Source: Cladocopium goreaui (taxonomy: Eukaryota > Sar > Dinophyceae > Suessiales > Symbiodiniaceae). From it: a DNA stretch of 64,000 nt. Of this stretch, positions 34,441 through 47,121 are shown in pieces (position 1 is the stretch's first letter; every line of letters begins with the position of its first letter). The position numbers were made by a program, and so were the translations under genes. The notes under the pieces are model-generated. The model saw only the letters and a list, made by a program, of their open reading frames with translations, was not told the origin of the DNA and did not search any database. The stretch is taken from positions 120,534 through 184,533 of the forward strand of contig CAMXCT020000381.1 of the NCBI GenBank assembly GCA_947184155.2. Direction: 5' to 3'.

Positions 34441-34491
34441 CTGAACGGCCGAGGCCAGCCGAGTTGCTCCTTTGGCCTCCCAGGAGCTCAC
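34441..34491 (-). CDS. Candidate exon with double-reading border
   Basis: A 51-nt segment encoding VSSWEAKGATRLASAVQ between CCATCAG| and GTTCAG|GTTGGT. The 5' border CATCAG|GTGAGC also matches a donor, so an exon ending here (reading LNQLLSHQ) is equally possible. Confidence 0.35.
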
Positions 34492-35204
34492 CTGATGGGA
34501 CAACAGTTGATTCAGGATCTGGGGCAAACGTGCAGTTACACATATTAAGTTGTACGTGTAGAATGCAAATAGAATTGTATAGCTGTAGAGTTGCACATAT
34601 AAAATACATATAAATAAAACTATTTAAATAAATAAATTAATAGATAAATTACTAAATAAATAAATAAACACACACACATATATATATAGATATAAGCCAC
34701 ATATATTGTACATATCATATTAAATGTACAAAGTCACATAATATGTACAGTAATTAAATATAATTAAACCACATATGAGACTAGAACGAATCTAGAAACT
34801 GGCGTTCTATGATTATCAGTGTCATCACTCATTGCATATATCCGTGATATTCCAAATAGACCTGGGTGATATGATATGGAAATGCATGGAAATGCAACTA
34901 TCAGATATGCCAATATTACCTACCCTTTGTCTTGGAGATCTTTCTGCCGTACAAACTTTTCAAACATACTTTCTGGATCTTTCTGGCTGATTGGCAGCCG
35001 AAAATTCGGGGTTTGGGCTGTATAGACCCCAAAGGCATCTGTCAGGATTTTGCGCCCTTTGCCTTACGTCCCCCCAAATTCAGATTGGCAACATTATCTA
35101 TCTCTATTCCTGCTTCGCACTTGTAATCCTTCCCACACTAAAAAGCCTCCAGAAACGGTTTCGTAGGGGATTTATCACCTCAGCAGGCTGCATTGAAAAA
35201 CGGC

Positions 35205-35259
35205 CTGGTTTTGGGACAGCGACTTGGCATTCGTCAATTGCCTCAGTGCCCGCTCCACC
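35205..35259 (-). CDS. Candidate helical exon
   Basis: A 55-nt segment, acceptor CCCGGAAG, GC donor after AAACCAG, encoding VERALRQLTNAKSLSQNQ. Confidence 0.35.
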
Positions 35260-37430
35260 CTTCCGGGGTTTCATGGTCGAACTCCCCGTGTTTCACGGGT
35301 TTTCATGAGGTAATTAGAGATTAGAGTGAATTGTGATTAATCATCACCTAAAAGAGGACACGACCAAGAACAAACAGGGAAACATCATGATTCCTAGCAT
35401 GACTCTCTCTCTCTCTCTCTCCCTCCCTCCCTCCCTCCCTCCCCTCCCTCTCTCTAGTGTATATATTTTACTATATATATATATTGACATACACTCATCA
35501 CTTAATACTCATCCAACAAGGGGGTTCGGCCATGCATGGTGACAGTGATGGCCCCGAGAAGCCATGGGCAACTGCAACTGCAATCCATGGCTTCACTATC
35601 TTCGGAGGGAATCCATATTTCTGGCAAGGGCAGAAATAAAAGCACCACATGGATTGACATAATTAGAATATGTTAGAATTAATTATATAGATGTAGTTTT
35701 GAGGCCTCAAATGGTGGGACAGGAATAAGCTTCCACAAGTTCCCTTAGTATACAGTGCCATTTGGATAAAGAATGGAACGCCCCGCAGCATGCTGCCAAA
35801 CATCTGCTTCTAATTTAGCTGAATCATCCCGGACACATGTGTCCATTTGAGAGGGCCGGTTAGAGGTACCTCTTAAGTCTTAAGTCATGCAATAACCGGG
35901 AAGTCAAACTGGATCTCATCACAGCAGCATCTCTTTTCTTGGCGGCGCTTTACCGCAGCTCGAGCAACGAGTTTCTAGTAAACCATCTGCGAATGGCTCA
36001 GTGAAGAAAATTGGGTACAATCATGTACAATCCATGGCTTGTTGGATAGGAGATGTCGAAGATGTACCATTTTTCATAGCACCCCTGTGATCAACCGAAT
36101 TTCAACTATCTCATGTCAGCATGGCATTACTTGTTCGCTGATGTTTGTTGACTTTTGGCCCACTCCTTCCGCCGGTCCCGGCAGGGACGCCATTGTGGCG
36201 CGCCCATCAGGGTGGGGTCTGCCAATCGTCCTCACAGATTAAAAAAAACTTAGGCAGTGGGAATTACACTAGTAATGTTGAGGGAATCAACATACATTGC
36301 TGTAAGCTTCAAAAATGAGGGGTTCAAACAATCAATGCTGGATTCAAGGGAAAATCTACGGGAAACTGCCAGGCTGTTACATGTTTTTACTCCTTAATAC
36401 AGGGGTTTCCTGCAGATTTTCCCAAAAGCGCATTAGGGCCGTGTAGGAACTGTGTGCCAACCTGTTGACGACTTCGACAGCTTGAAATCTGTGGTTACTC
36501 TATCCCCATCGAGTCGGGTACTTGCGCTGTATATGTCTACGTATAATCATGTATATGTGCGTATGTGTATATATGTATCTGTGTACATGTAGGCATGTAC
36601 ACACACACATATTAATTAGCACATGAATAAATAGGTGCATATTCGCATTTATATGCATTTATACCGATATGCAAGTCGTTAAGTATACTTAAAGAAAAGT
36701 ACGCATCATATCATATCATATCATATCATATCATATTATGGTTTTCTGAGACCCACCAATCACCAGTTCTACCAGTTCGGCAGAGCCAAGGGGCTGTGTT
36801 CACACCTTAGGTCGGTCGACCAACACCATTGTCGACTTCCGACTCAAGATCATGCAAGGTGGGATCCCCAAACAGCTAAGTTAGCTTATAACATGGTCAA
36901 CAATGGTTTATTGAACATAGAAGTACAGCATGATGATGGGATTTATAAACCTACATATGGAGTGGGCCCACCCTGTAAAAATTGTACAAAACCAGTGAAG
37001 TAAACCCCCTTTCTGCACCCATTTTATGGTCATTTCAATGGGTCAACTATGGAACATCGATGTTGATCCGTTGGTGTTGCCAAGAGTCTAATGGAACCCG
37101 AAGTGTTTAGGGGAAAGTAAGTTGCCTGGAAGCATTGTGAGAACATCCCACACCTCAGCAATTTTATCCTGGTTTCAATTCAGCGTACCAAGCAGGTAAC
37201 GTACATAAATTTATGATTCATTAAGACATATTGAGCAATCAACAAGCTTGAAACCAACAGCCAGTGGTGCTGTTGAACAGATCCCGAGGTCGAAACGATT
37301 CATCAAGTAATCTTGCACCTCAGATCCAGATTCGGAGAGCCCTGAGGTCCAGTGCTAACCGGGGTGCTCCCCAGGTACAAGGGGGGTAAATTGGGTAAAA
37401 AATCAGCAGGGGATTTTAGGCCCAATTTAA
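35260..37430. other. Mostly non-coding
   Basis: Contains CT and AT microsatellites, an ATCAT run near 36707-36737 and the weak candidate exon near 36140. No other coding-like stretch. Confidence 0.4.
36140..36225 (-). CDS. Weak candidate exon
   Basis: A GC-rich patch; the minus strand reads LMGAPQWRPCRDRRKEWAKS. Borders undecided. Confidence 0.25.
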
Positions 37431-37817
37431 CCCTCTGAAAGTGGCTCTGTGTCGGATGGCCCTTTGTGGAAAGATTACCCCATGCACAACTGGTTGTTGT
37501 ACTTGAGCCATCACCAACTGGTAGGTCAATCCGGGGTCCTCTTCTTGATTATCTAGATTAAGGATGATTTGCCAACTTTCATCAAGTGATGACCCAAAGG
37601 GGCGCAACATGAGTGGTTGGTCGTTTCAGGCTTCTTGAACAATTTTCTATAGTCAGTCGCGGTTGAAATAAAGATAAATAAAGGGCATATTGGAAACCAC
37701 CAGCTAGATAACTTATCAACCAAAAAACCTAGACCTAGAATGATCTAGAATGATTAGGATGATCCAGAGGGAAACGCACATAACTTAGCAACCATCACCA
37801 ACCATCAGCAACCGCTT

Positions 37818-37965
37818 GACCTCAGTTTCTCCTCCGTAGCAAGGAACATCTCGGAGTTTCTCCTCCGAGAGGGGCACGATGGTGCTGCAAGTGGATGCGA
37901 AGTTGTCGTTCAAATCTCCGCAGTCCTTGGGTCGTTGGCAGGGATTCCAACAGTTGGCGAAGGTC
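37818..37965 (-). CDS. Candidate exon, frame ambiguous
   Basis: The minus strand is open in two frames: a Cys-containing one (FANCWNPCQRPKDCGDLNDN) and a helical one (LDLRQLLESLPTTQGLRRFE). GC content marks it as probable coding; borders and frame are undecided. Confidence 0.3.
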
Positions 37966-39124
37966 AAGCTTGGCAAAGCTTAGAAACTCCTACAAAAATT
38001 AGTACTTTACATTAGGGAACATCATGTTCTAAAATTCCAAAGCCTGGTTTTTCTTGTATTCCATGCTAGATTTCAGTTGTGCAGAAGCTTCAAAGAGATG
38101 ATCCTTCCGTGGCGCAACATTGTGCCACCCAAAATTCGTCTGGGCGTCCAGTTCTGTGAATTTTCCCCATTCAGCAACAGATCGGAATGAGAACATGAGT
38201 GAAACGCCTGTGGCTCAAAAGTATGCCAACATAATTCCCGAGAAAACATAATGGAATGTCAACAAGGAAAATGTGAACCGCATCCAAAGTTTCCGAGCCA
38301 TACCCAGCTCTCAGAAATGGAGCCCCCAATTCCTCAAATTGAGCCCATAACTTCAGCTGAAAATGGACTTGTTTTATTCAGGAACTGATCTCCCTGATCT
38401 CTTCATCCTAGCTGACATTTCACCCAAGATGCGGCGGCGTAACCTGGCATGTTACCAGCGCCATAGCGGATGTTGTACCTCACACGACGGCGCTGAGTCG
38501 GAGGATCCCAAACGGGACGATTCAGTCACAAACGTTGAACAGCGCCGTTTTATTGTAATTGTTCATGGCATGAACATTGAGCATGACTAAATATTATAAA
38601 TATTAATATGACGATCAATATATGTATATATATGTATATGTGTATAACTATTACACATAGAAATTGAAAACATTGAACATGTTTCATGGCCATACTAATT
38701 TTTGCTTGTCGAGGGATGAAATCTGTGGCCGTCACCGTCGCGGCCAGGGGAAGCCACAGGGCTGTACTGCTGGTCCCTTTGGTGGAATTCAAACCACCAG
38801 CCAGCAAGTGGAATCGATGGGTGTATATATATATAATTATATACATTCATTATATCATTATATATCATTTATCATACAACATATTTCTCTTCTATCGCTC
38901 AGGTTTTCTTCGTTCTTCACTTTCCTCGGGGAGTTGTTGTCCCTGGTCCCCCCTCGTCCAAGGTGCTGAATCCTCGAATCATCGATGCCTCCACGTTTGC
39001 TGAAATACCTCTGGCGCCCAACCGGTGACCGGGGACCGGGGAGGACCCCGGGACCACCCTTCCAGTGCTGTTCCGGGGAACCTTTGTCAAAGGATCTTGG
39101 CCATCAAACGTGATAAAGCTACTG

Positions 39125-39237
39125 CGGGTAAAACAATGCCATGTTTACCATCCCCCAGTCATCACTATAGGTGGTATATGGTGGTATAATCCAGTCCCAG
39201 ATGGGTGGTTTATGAGTTTATGATGGTTTGACCCACA
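39125..39237. mobile_element. Inverted-repeat element, GGGTAAAACAATG family, copy 1
   Basis: GCGGGTAAAACAATGCCATG left, ATGATGGTTTGACCCAC right. Confidence 0.5.
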
Positions 39238-39309
39238 AAAAACTGTACTGGATATATCGCCGAGCAGCTCCTTTGTCAGCAGCTGGTCCCTGAGCGCGGG
39301 TTCACCCTG

Positions 39310-39439
39310 CACCCTCTGGTTGTTTCACTGTTTGCTGTGGAAAATCCACTACTTTTTTATAGGTAAATAGCAAAAAGCATCATAAATCATCTATTTCTAT
39401 GGGCCACTTTCCACAACTATGTTAAATAACCAGAGGGTA
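39310..39439. mobile_element. Palindromic element, copy 8
   Basis: CACCCTCTGGTTGTTTCACT left and TTAAATAACCAGAGGGTA right. Confidence 0.75.
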
Positions 39440-40264
39440 TATCTGGGCAAAATGATCACAATTCCATGATCTGGAAGTAAACATCAATAAGCCCACCTTT
39501 GGGATGATCCCATATCGACCCTAAAAAAAAGTGGAGTCCTTAGGAGGTCATTAGGAGGTCATTATCCTAGCTGAAGTTTCCCAAACGATCCATTTTTCAT
39601 CAGCTTCACAGGCTTCACATGGCATGAACTTTTCTGTAGATCTCTCCCTGCCATTCTTCGTGGTGATCTTTTGTTCCGCCAAGGCTCTGATTTCTCTCAT
39701 TCACAAAGCGCGAGAGCGGATGGCAACCGGCACAGTTGGATTCAAACGCCCGCTTGCCTCAGCTGCGGAAGGTCTGAAAAGGTGATTTTCCTCTTGGCTA
39801 TGGCATCATCTTCATACCAAACATCTCCAGGATCCCCCCGAAAATTGGGTGGTGTTCCCCATCTAAGACAAACCAATGTGTGTGTGCAATTGGATTATTA
39901 CAAACAGATTTTTCGTGGTCTATCATGACTTTCCCTGTCAACATGGCAATGGGACACGTTCAAAATCGTTCAAACAAGCCAAACTCTCCAGCCTTGCTTG
40001 TACCACTTCTCATCCTTCAGGATATCCCGGGCTGCTGTTCTTCTCCTGGATGCTAGGGATTCGTTCCGAAGTTCCGAAGTTCGGTTTCCACAGTTTTCCA
40101 CAGCTTCAAGTTTCCCTAGTTCCTTTTCAAAGAGCCCCATCAAATGCCACTTACAGTACTTCGGGGTGCAAAAATTCAGGTTGGAGATATTTCACCATAG
40201 TACACCCCAACTGAGGTGAAATCAACATGGTTGTATCATAGTTATATAGATCCCCATTAAGCAA

Positions 40265-40455
40265 ATCTCCATAAATTATATTTCCATATATGTCCATAAT
40301 TTTCCATAATTTTCCATATATTTCCATAATTTTCCATATATTTCCATAATTTTCCATATATTTCCATAATTTTCCAAAATTTTTCCATAATTTTCCAAAA
40401 TTTTTCCATAATTTCCATGTATTTTCCATATATTTCTATGATTTTCCATGTATCC
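40265..40455. repeat. TTTCCATAATTTTCCATATA repeat
   Basis: About 190 bp of imperfect 10- and 20-bp units TTTTCCATAA/TTTTCCATAT; the open frame on the minus strand is repeat translation. Confidence 0.85.
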
Positions 40456-40515
40456 CCACGAGAAAAACCCATGATTTCACAATGCTTTGCTTACCCCTTG
40501 AAGAACGGAACTCAC

Positions 40516-40600
40516 CGTACTGCAGATCGGTCCTCTGCATCTCATCCTGTGGCAGTGGAGGCAGACGCAAATCGCTGGCCACCTTGAGAGCCACTGCAAT
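40516..40600 (-). CDS. Candidate exon
   Basis: An 85-nt segment, acceptor AGACCTCAG, donor CAGTACG|GTGAGTTC (strong consensus), encoding IAVALKVASDLRLPPLPQDE then MQRTDLQY. Confidence 0.45.
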
Positions 40601-40657
40601 CTGAGGTCTGGGGAGGACACGGTAGGTATGAATGAATTAATTAAATGTATGATGGTG

Positions 40658-40695
<38 letters not shown>

Positions 40696-41394
40696 GTAAA
40701 CATATGACTTAATATTATGTAATATTATGTAATATTCTATATGATATATTATATATATATGATTAAATAGATGTGTATGTCATATGTGGCATTTTGTAAT
40801 TGTACATACATGATATGTTGAACAAAACAGGAGGATAAAAGAAACAAGGGGATGCTATACCTCTGCTGGCTGTTGGCTTTCAACCAAAAATGCTACAGTG
40901 TTACAGTGGAAACACGGTTTTCATCTCATGCGCACGTGTAGGCACTGTCCTGAGTCTTTCCTAAGTATAATTCACTTCTCAGACTCACTTCAGTCGGTTG
41001 GTATGTTTATCTTCCTTCTTTACTATCTACATATGGTCAGCTGTTACTCAGAAAGTGGTTGTAACACCTGCACTTGCGGTGATGTCCCTCTGTACTGTTT
41101 TTTTCCGGTCACAATCGCGTGCCAAAACGAGGTGTTTTCCGTTTTGTTACCCCAACTACCCTCTGGCATCTCTGGAAATCAAGCGTGGCAAAGGGAAACC
41201 CATCAATGTGTAGAAGTTCGTTTTTCTAAGGTATATCAACATACATCAATCAAAACCACTCAAAAACTATACTTCTATCACTAAATCATTCCTTCCTATA
41301 CTACTATGCATGCCAGTAATCCACCCCGGAGTTTTGTTCACCTTGGTTGATTTTTTTGGGTTTCCCCACAAATAGTGAGTTCACCTGCTACTAA

Positions 41395-41547
41395 AATGGT
41401 ATCCAGCAACTGATCAGCCCACAAGATCTGTCGGGAGGCTGGATTGCCATCGGGGTATTCTGTTGAGGGCACTAAGGCTGCTCTGGCGGGCATGGCCAAA
41501 CTGCCAAGAACCACTAGCAGCAACGTTGCCTCTGACGGACACAGCAT
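41395..41547 (-). CDS. Candidate exon with hydrophobic leader (duplicated locus, copy A)
   Basis: It reads MLCPSEATLLLVVLGSLAMP then ARAALVPSTEYPDG and ends near LLDTILVAG at donor GTAGCAG|GTGAAC. The hydrophobic run followed by small residues looks like a signal or transit sequence. The 3' part and the following intron align with 48361-48510, so a related exon exists 7 kb away. A longer open frame extends upstream (a Cys/Arg-rich run), so the start is not fixed. Confidence 0.4.
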
Positions 41548-41819
41548 GGCATGTGCATTGCCAAAGCGCCCACGACAACGATTCTTCTTAAGCAACCCAT
41601 TGTGCATTAGTATCTTATCCCGCGACAGCTGGGATAGTCATCCAAGATCTATCATTATAGTAATTAGTAATTAGTTAATGATATCCCATCCTTGATGGCT
41701 ATATCATCATTTCACTCCATATGCCCCCCAAAAAAATCAAAAAACATCAAAAAACTATGGTTGGTTATAAGTTATAAAATCCCAAATCCCATTCATCACC
41801 AACTTCACTTCGGCACTGT

Positions 41820-41940
41820 CGCGCCTGGCACAACAAGGCCGGCCGTGGCCACGTCTCCGCCGCCGACGCATCGAATCCTGCGAGAACTTCGTCGCTGCGG
41901 CGCTGCGAGCGCAACGACCTGGAGATCGAGCGATTTCTGT
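41820..41940 (-). CDS. Candidate Arg/Ser-rich exon
   Basis: A very GC-rich segment; the minus strand reads SQRRSDEVLAGFDASAAETW in one frame and an Arg-rich tract in another. It may be the exon before copy A. Frame undecided. Confidence 0.3.
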
Positions 41941-42738
41941 GACGTTTATGGGATGCAAATAGCAGCAATGAAACAATATCTCTACTCATGTAATATATAT
42001 ATATATGTATATATATAATTATATATATATATATGTATGCAACTATGTATCATTTACATCAAATATTGCTTGAATCCAGTTCCCAAATGAATCAGGTCGA
42101 TTCTGAATTTCCTCTGCAACACAGGTCCAACAGCGCCCTGCAAACTGGATTCTTCCAGGTGTGTGACCATCCCACTTAGCGACTGTTGAGGCATTTGGGC
42201 CCCAGATTCCTGGGGTTATCCAGAGTTATCATGACAACTCTACTGGTTACTGGTGCTACTGGCAGCTACTGTAAGTACATCGTTTTGTCTCAAAATATCT
42301 CAAAATAGTATACCCCTAGATTTATTGGATTGTCATCATTTTCCCTATTAACATCGCCATTTCAATCCATTTTGGGGTCCCATTTTTTTCAACCAGATGG
42401 TCACTGGCTGAATTTCACCGATTTCACTGAGGATCCCAACAAAAAAGGCGGCGCCAAGTTCGGAAGCACCCAAGCGACCTGTGGCAGACATCACTCAATG
42501 GATTGGTTTAAGGGAACATTTACAGGAAAACCCCATATTTCATGGGAAAATGGATGGTTTCCGGTTAAGATTTTCCCAAGAAAACCAATCCATTGAATCA
42601 CTGGATTTCCGGTCCTCCAAGTTTTTTTTCCAAATTCACTCGGTTCACCAGAGCGGAAACCATCAGAAACACCATGCTATGATGGTCTTCTCTTGGCAAT
42701 GGAGGCTGCAACTTGATGCCGGGATACGAGCCCTAGCC

Positions 42739-42828
42739 CTCTGAAAAATGATGGTTGTTCGTCAGTTGGGATGATGAAATTCCTAATATATGGAAACATA
42801 AAAAATGTTCCAAAGCACCAATCAGTAC
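42739..42828. repeat. Dispersed repeat, CTGAAAAATGATGGTTG family, copy 2
   Basis: Close match to 32511-32583. A more diverged third copy (AAATATGAACGTCAGTTGGG) is at 62654-62716. Confidence 0.65.
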
Positions 42829-43156
42829 CTCTTATCATCCTTCACTCATTAGCTGTGAATGGGAGTTAATAACTATCCCGTTTCCTTCATCTACCGACCA
42901 GTAGGAACAGGGCATTCATTCTTTTCACCCCAGAATTTTAGGGGAAAACCAATAGAAAACCTCCACGCTTTCCTGACCTTTCCTGTAGATTTTGCCTTAT
43001 AGTCATCCACAGAAGTCACAAAGTAAACAAAGTCATATTCCAATATTGTAGCATAGGAATGCATAGGAATGCATAGGGATGCATACTAGATCTTACTTCT
43101 CTGTCGTTTTGGGGCTTGCAATTTGCACCCACATCTCCCATCCGACCATTCGATAC

Positions 43157-43216
43157 CTGACTGCACAAAGCCAACGTCAGCAATGCAGCGGGTGCAGGCC
43201 GCAGCCAGCGCCGGCC
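43157..43216 (-). CDS. Candidate exon with hydrophobic core
   Basis: A 60-nt segment, acceptor ATTCCAAG, donor GTCAG|GTATCG, encoding GRRWLRPAPAALLTLALCSQ. An inverted-repeat element (43233-43338) begins 17 nt upstream of the acceptor. Confidence 0.4.
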
Positions 43217-43232
43217 CTTGGAATGGAATAAT

Positions 43233-43338
43233 GTGGGTAAAACAATGTGATTTTTACCAGCCATAAGTGGGAATGGTAAACATACCGCCTATAAAAATGG
43301 TGATGACTCGGGGATGGTTTATTACTGATTTACCCACA
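43233..43338. mobile_element. Inverted-repeat element, GGGTAAAACAATG family, copy 2
   Basis: GTGGGTAAAACAATGTGATT left, TTACTGATTTACCCACA right. It starts 17 nt upstream of the candidate exon 43157-43216. Confidence 0.6.
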
Positions 43339-43460
43339 TTATATTTAGTGGGATGCTGAATGGGATATATAATGCATGTTTCTTAGAGTATCTTAGAGTT
43401 TGTCATGTTCATTGACCTCGAGATGCTTGCCTGCAAGGTGTATACAAGTGAGGGCAACAC

Positions 43461-43690
43461 ATAATGGAATATTTAATGGGATATCACAGGATGTTTTCTT
43501 GAATAACTATTGGGATTTTAATTGGATATGATAGTGAATTACATATGATATACCATCTGGTTATTTAACATAGCCATGGAAAATCACCATTTTCAATGGG
43601 TAAACCATCTATAAATGGGCCATCTATACCATGGCTATGTTAAATAACCAGAGGGTATATATGTAATGGGATGAATTAACACCAACAGAT
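43461..43690. repeat. Inverted duplicate, arm 1
   Basis: Matches 46441-46675 in reverse complement: ATAATGGAATATTTAATGGG, then CACAGGATGTTTTCTTGAAT, then AGTGAATTACATATGATA, the palindromic element, and ATATGTAATGGG beyond it. Confidence 0.8.
43551..43657. mobile_element. Palindromic TA-flanked element, copy 9 (part of an inverted duplicate)
   Basis: TACCATCTGGTTATTTAACA left and TTAAATAACCAGAGGGTA right. Its flanks (43461-43690) match 46441-46675 in reverse complement. Confidence 0.85.
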
Positions 43691-44645
43691 TCAGTACCCC
43701 AAACAATCACCTGGTTGGTGATTTCACTGAACAAAAAATGCGCAGGTGGGATCATACCCCAAAAGGATTGAACATTTATTAAACATGTTTGAAACTACCA
43801 GCCAGTTGTGTGTGTATATATATATACGTACTAAACTATAATTACATACATATGTCATATATATATATGTATACATACATACATTACATTACATTAACAT
43901 TAACATTTACATTAACATTTACATTGCATTACGTTACATTACATATCATGTACGCACACACACACATATATATATATATATACACGCCAGTATATTATAT
44001 GGCGTTTGCTATAACTATCTATTCAGTTCTCCATTCATCCATTTATCTATTAATATTATTAATTCAGACATTGTTCTCTCTAGTGTTATTTTTTATCTTA
44101 CTGAAATGCATGTTGCAGCAATAAAATGGCAAACATGTCATGTCACCACCAAGAAGGATCAAACTCCTGGGCTCCACAGCTGGGAAACCTCCATCGTGTG
44201 TCTCGAATTCTGGATTCACCGTGCTATGGCCTGTATATGATATGATCCCCAGGCTGGTCCTATCAACCTATATCAACCTATTTCTAAGGCGTGCCTTGCT
44301 AAGATTTCAAGATGGAAATGTGCTAAAACATGGACCAGATCATAGCCAGCAACAAGTTTTGGGGAATGCCTGTTCGCGTGGTGATGTCATGTCAGTGGGG
44401 TTTCACCAACCCCAAAAAACAACACATTGCCTGAGATCAAACATCATCAAACCCCAGGCCTGCGGCATAATCCTCGCGCCTGACATTCGTGAGCTCCGAG
44501 AGTTCAAAGCTTCAACCAGCGATATTTTCATGAACATTTGGGTGTTTCCTAAAATAAGCCTTTCCCCAATCCAAAATGAAACCATTTTCGTATTGAAACC
44601 CCCAAGGTTTTGGGCGATTCCTCTTGAGAGGCGATAGGTCCCCAC

Positions 44646-44679
44646 CTGGCTGAGCCATCAGGCAAGGCGCGGGCCAAAG
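44646..44679 (-). CDS. Candidate microexon
   Basis: A 34-nt segment, acceptor TTCGCAG, donor TCAGCCAG|GTGGGG, encoding LARALPDGSA. The frame is open further upstream (GAVMFAA). Confidence 0.3.
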
Positions 44680-45084
44680 CTGCGAACATGACGGCACCAA
44701 GCATGTTGCCCTTTTTGGGGCACACCATGTTGGTTATATATACTTGGAGGTTTCATGTTAGTAGGATTTTCATGGATTTTCCATTATAAACCAACCATTT
44801 TGGGATACCAACATTTATGGAACCCCCCATTTAAGTACTACATGTGTCACGTTTTGTTTCTATTCTCATATCATTGTGGTATGGATCAAAACTCCCCATG
44901 GCAACCTGGTTTTCACCCCAAAATCGCTGGTAAAATCTGCTCAACAATGGTTCATTTTCACCTTTATCTGCGGAAACCACAAGTTTAGATAAGTTTAGAC
45001 TCTTTTCGAATTTATTTGATCCATTCCCAACTTTTCATCAACAATATCAACAGTTGATGGACCTCAGAGTTAGGCTCCGGGCGC

Positions 45085-45202
45085 CAACAGCTCCGATTCT
45101 GATGTGCCTTGGCGAAAACCGCTAGGAAAATGAACTTCCCATTCAGACCATCTACGGTATCATGGCGAAACACCAGGGGGTCTGGGGCAGGTCGGAGGTC
45201 AT
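45085..45202 (-). CDS. Candidate exon
   Basis: A 118-nt segment, acceptor GATGGCAG, GC donor after AGCTGTTG, encoding DLRPAPDPLVFRHDTVDGLN then GKFIFLAVFAKAHQNRS. Mixed strand/helix character suggests a globular domain, not named. Confidence 0.45.
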
Positions 45203-45400
45203 CTGCCATCATCTTCGCCAATCAAATTGGGGAAGGGCACAGTATGGTACAGTACCCGAAACATGCGAGGAGTCGCACTACAAATGATCAGACTTAACAC
45301 CTACATGGGTCCAAAGGCCTTTGTTCAAGGTTTCAGTCAAACTGTTTGACTTTAAACTCATGAAACCAAGCCAGACTATCATAACCCCACCCTTGTGGGG

Positions 45401-45466
45401 GCCCCGGCCGATGGGAAGACCCAAGTCGCGACATTCTTCTTGAAGCAGTGCCACCTAGGTGACTTC
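45401..45466 (-). CDS. Candidate exon
   Basis: The minus strand reads WHCFKKNVATWVFPSAGAPT after acceptor TCACCTAG. The 3' border is approximate. Confidence 0.35.
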
Positions 45467-46440
45467 TCCATCACCAGACTTGGAATACTTAGAGGACCCA
45501 TGGTGATTTGGCACCTTGATGGACACCTCTTTTGCTGGCCCAGGGAGTCACTCAATGTCTTAAGGAGTCTTGATCATCCAGGTCGCAATATGAACATGGG
45601 GTATGCCCCCATTTCAATGCCGCTTTTATCAGAAAAATATGGGACAAACCAGTGGATCGAATATGGTCCGCTATCTTCAAACAATGTTGAAACAAATCCA
45701 TCTGGGTCCCAGGCAGGCATCTCCTTCCAAAGGGCTGTTGCCTGCGTGTGGCTTTTGCCGCGATTTTATGACTAATATTCGGCCGGTTGGGGAACTAGAA
45801 TAAGAGGGGGGAAACTGCCACACAACACTTGTTCTGCAGAACATGGTGCCAGAAATTGAGCATTCCACTTCACAAAGGAACAACCACCAGCAAGCTTCAG
45901 CATGTAGCACCCAGTTTCCCTCTTGACCAAAGCTAAATCAATGGTGGATACAGTAGTCGATAATGATTCACTATGATTCACCTAGCTGATTTCAGTCACC
46001 GTTTTGGGTCAACCCTCAGCATCATTCCGGTCGCATTCCGGTCGTGAGGTCGTGCCTTCAACTTTTCCCTCATGTCAGACACCTGGCGGCCAGTAACTAC
46101 GCTTAGCCCGGTGGGATCACAAGTCACATTGATTAATTAACATCAACCATGGCTAACCCGTTGTTGGCTGCAGCTCATGTGGCAAATGAGGCTCCACAGC
46201 CTTTAATCCAACCCCCTCTCATACTAAAATATACTAAACAGCCCCCAGAAACTCCTTTTTTTAGTGTAGGGGATCAACATGTTCATGTACATTTGGAACC
46301 ATACAATGAAGGTGCTTACTTCATATTGGGGGATGGAATTATTCCCATGAAACCACCATTGTTAATGGTTAAATTTTCCCCAACATATATCAACATATAA
46401 CATGTTGTTGGTCAAAGAAGTCCCAATCAATATCCCCATG

Positions 46441-46675
46441 AATTCCAATTAAATCCCACCCATTACATATATACCCTCTGGTTATGACTAACAGTTCGCC
46501 ATGGTTTTTCGAAATAGATGGTTTACCGAACTTAAAAATGGTGGATCTTTCCATGGCGAACTGTTAGTCATAACCAGATGGTATATCATATGTAATTCAC
46601 TATCATATCCAATTAAAATCCCAATAGTTATTCAAGAAAACATCCTGTGATATCCCATTAAATATTCCATTATTT
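46441..46675. repeat. Inverted duplicate, arm 2
   Basis: Reverse-complement partner of 43461-43690, about 3 kb away. Identity is high outside the palindrome, so the duplication is recent relative to most repeats here. Confidence 0.8.
46472..46583. mobile_element. Palindromic TA-flanked element, copy 10 (part of an inverted duplicate)
   Basis: TACCCTCTGGTTATGACTAA left and TAACCAGATGGTA right. Same insertion site context as copy 9, in the opposite orientation. Confidence 0.85.
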
Positions 46676-46707
46676 GAACCATCCAACTAGCTATGCCATA
46701 AACCAAC

Positions 46708-46768
46708 TTTTGAACCAAGCGGGCCTGGATCTCGTCGGTAAAACCTTGTGCCTCGCTGGACGTTGTGT
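46708..46768 (-). CDS. Candidate exon
   Basis: A 61-nt segment, acceptor CCCCATCAG, donor TTCAAAA|GTTGGT, encoding TTSSEAQGFTDEIQARLVQ. It lies 30 nt upstream of the inverted duplicate 46441-46675. Confidence 0.4.
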
Positions 46769-47121
46769 CTGATGGGGATGTCCCAATGGCCATTTTAATG
46801 GGTAGAATGGTAAAACGATGATAAACCATGGATTTACACGTATTTTAGAGTTTTTTTGGGGATAATTACATATATATATATATATATACAATTACCATAT
46901 TCGAACAAAGCCACATGAGGACTGTAGTTGAACATGGGGACTTTAGATGATCCAAGACACTTCACATCAAATATCATGCGTACACACACGCGCACACACA
47001 CACATATATATAATAAATGATATACACATAGTTTTTATTGTATATTACGGCCAAGTGAGCCAAAGATATTCCAGCCAGAGATGGAGCTGCATGACCAATA
47101 GTGTTGGCAAACCACATCCGC

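Larger units (their letters stand above)
37966..40515. other. Mostly non-coding; weak coding-like patches
   Basis: Short GC-rich patches near 38440-38530, 38930-39000 and 39700-39790 could be small minus-strand exons, but frame and borders are unclear. Otherwise inverted-repeat elements and microsatellites. Confidence 0.35.

Noticed and set aside
41155..41170. CTACCCTCTGGCATCTCTGG as another palindromic element end
   Set aside because: No arm sequence or right end follows.
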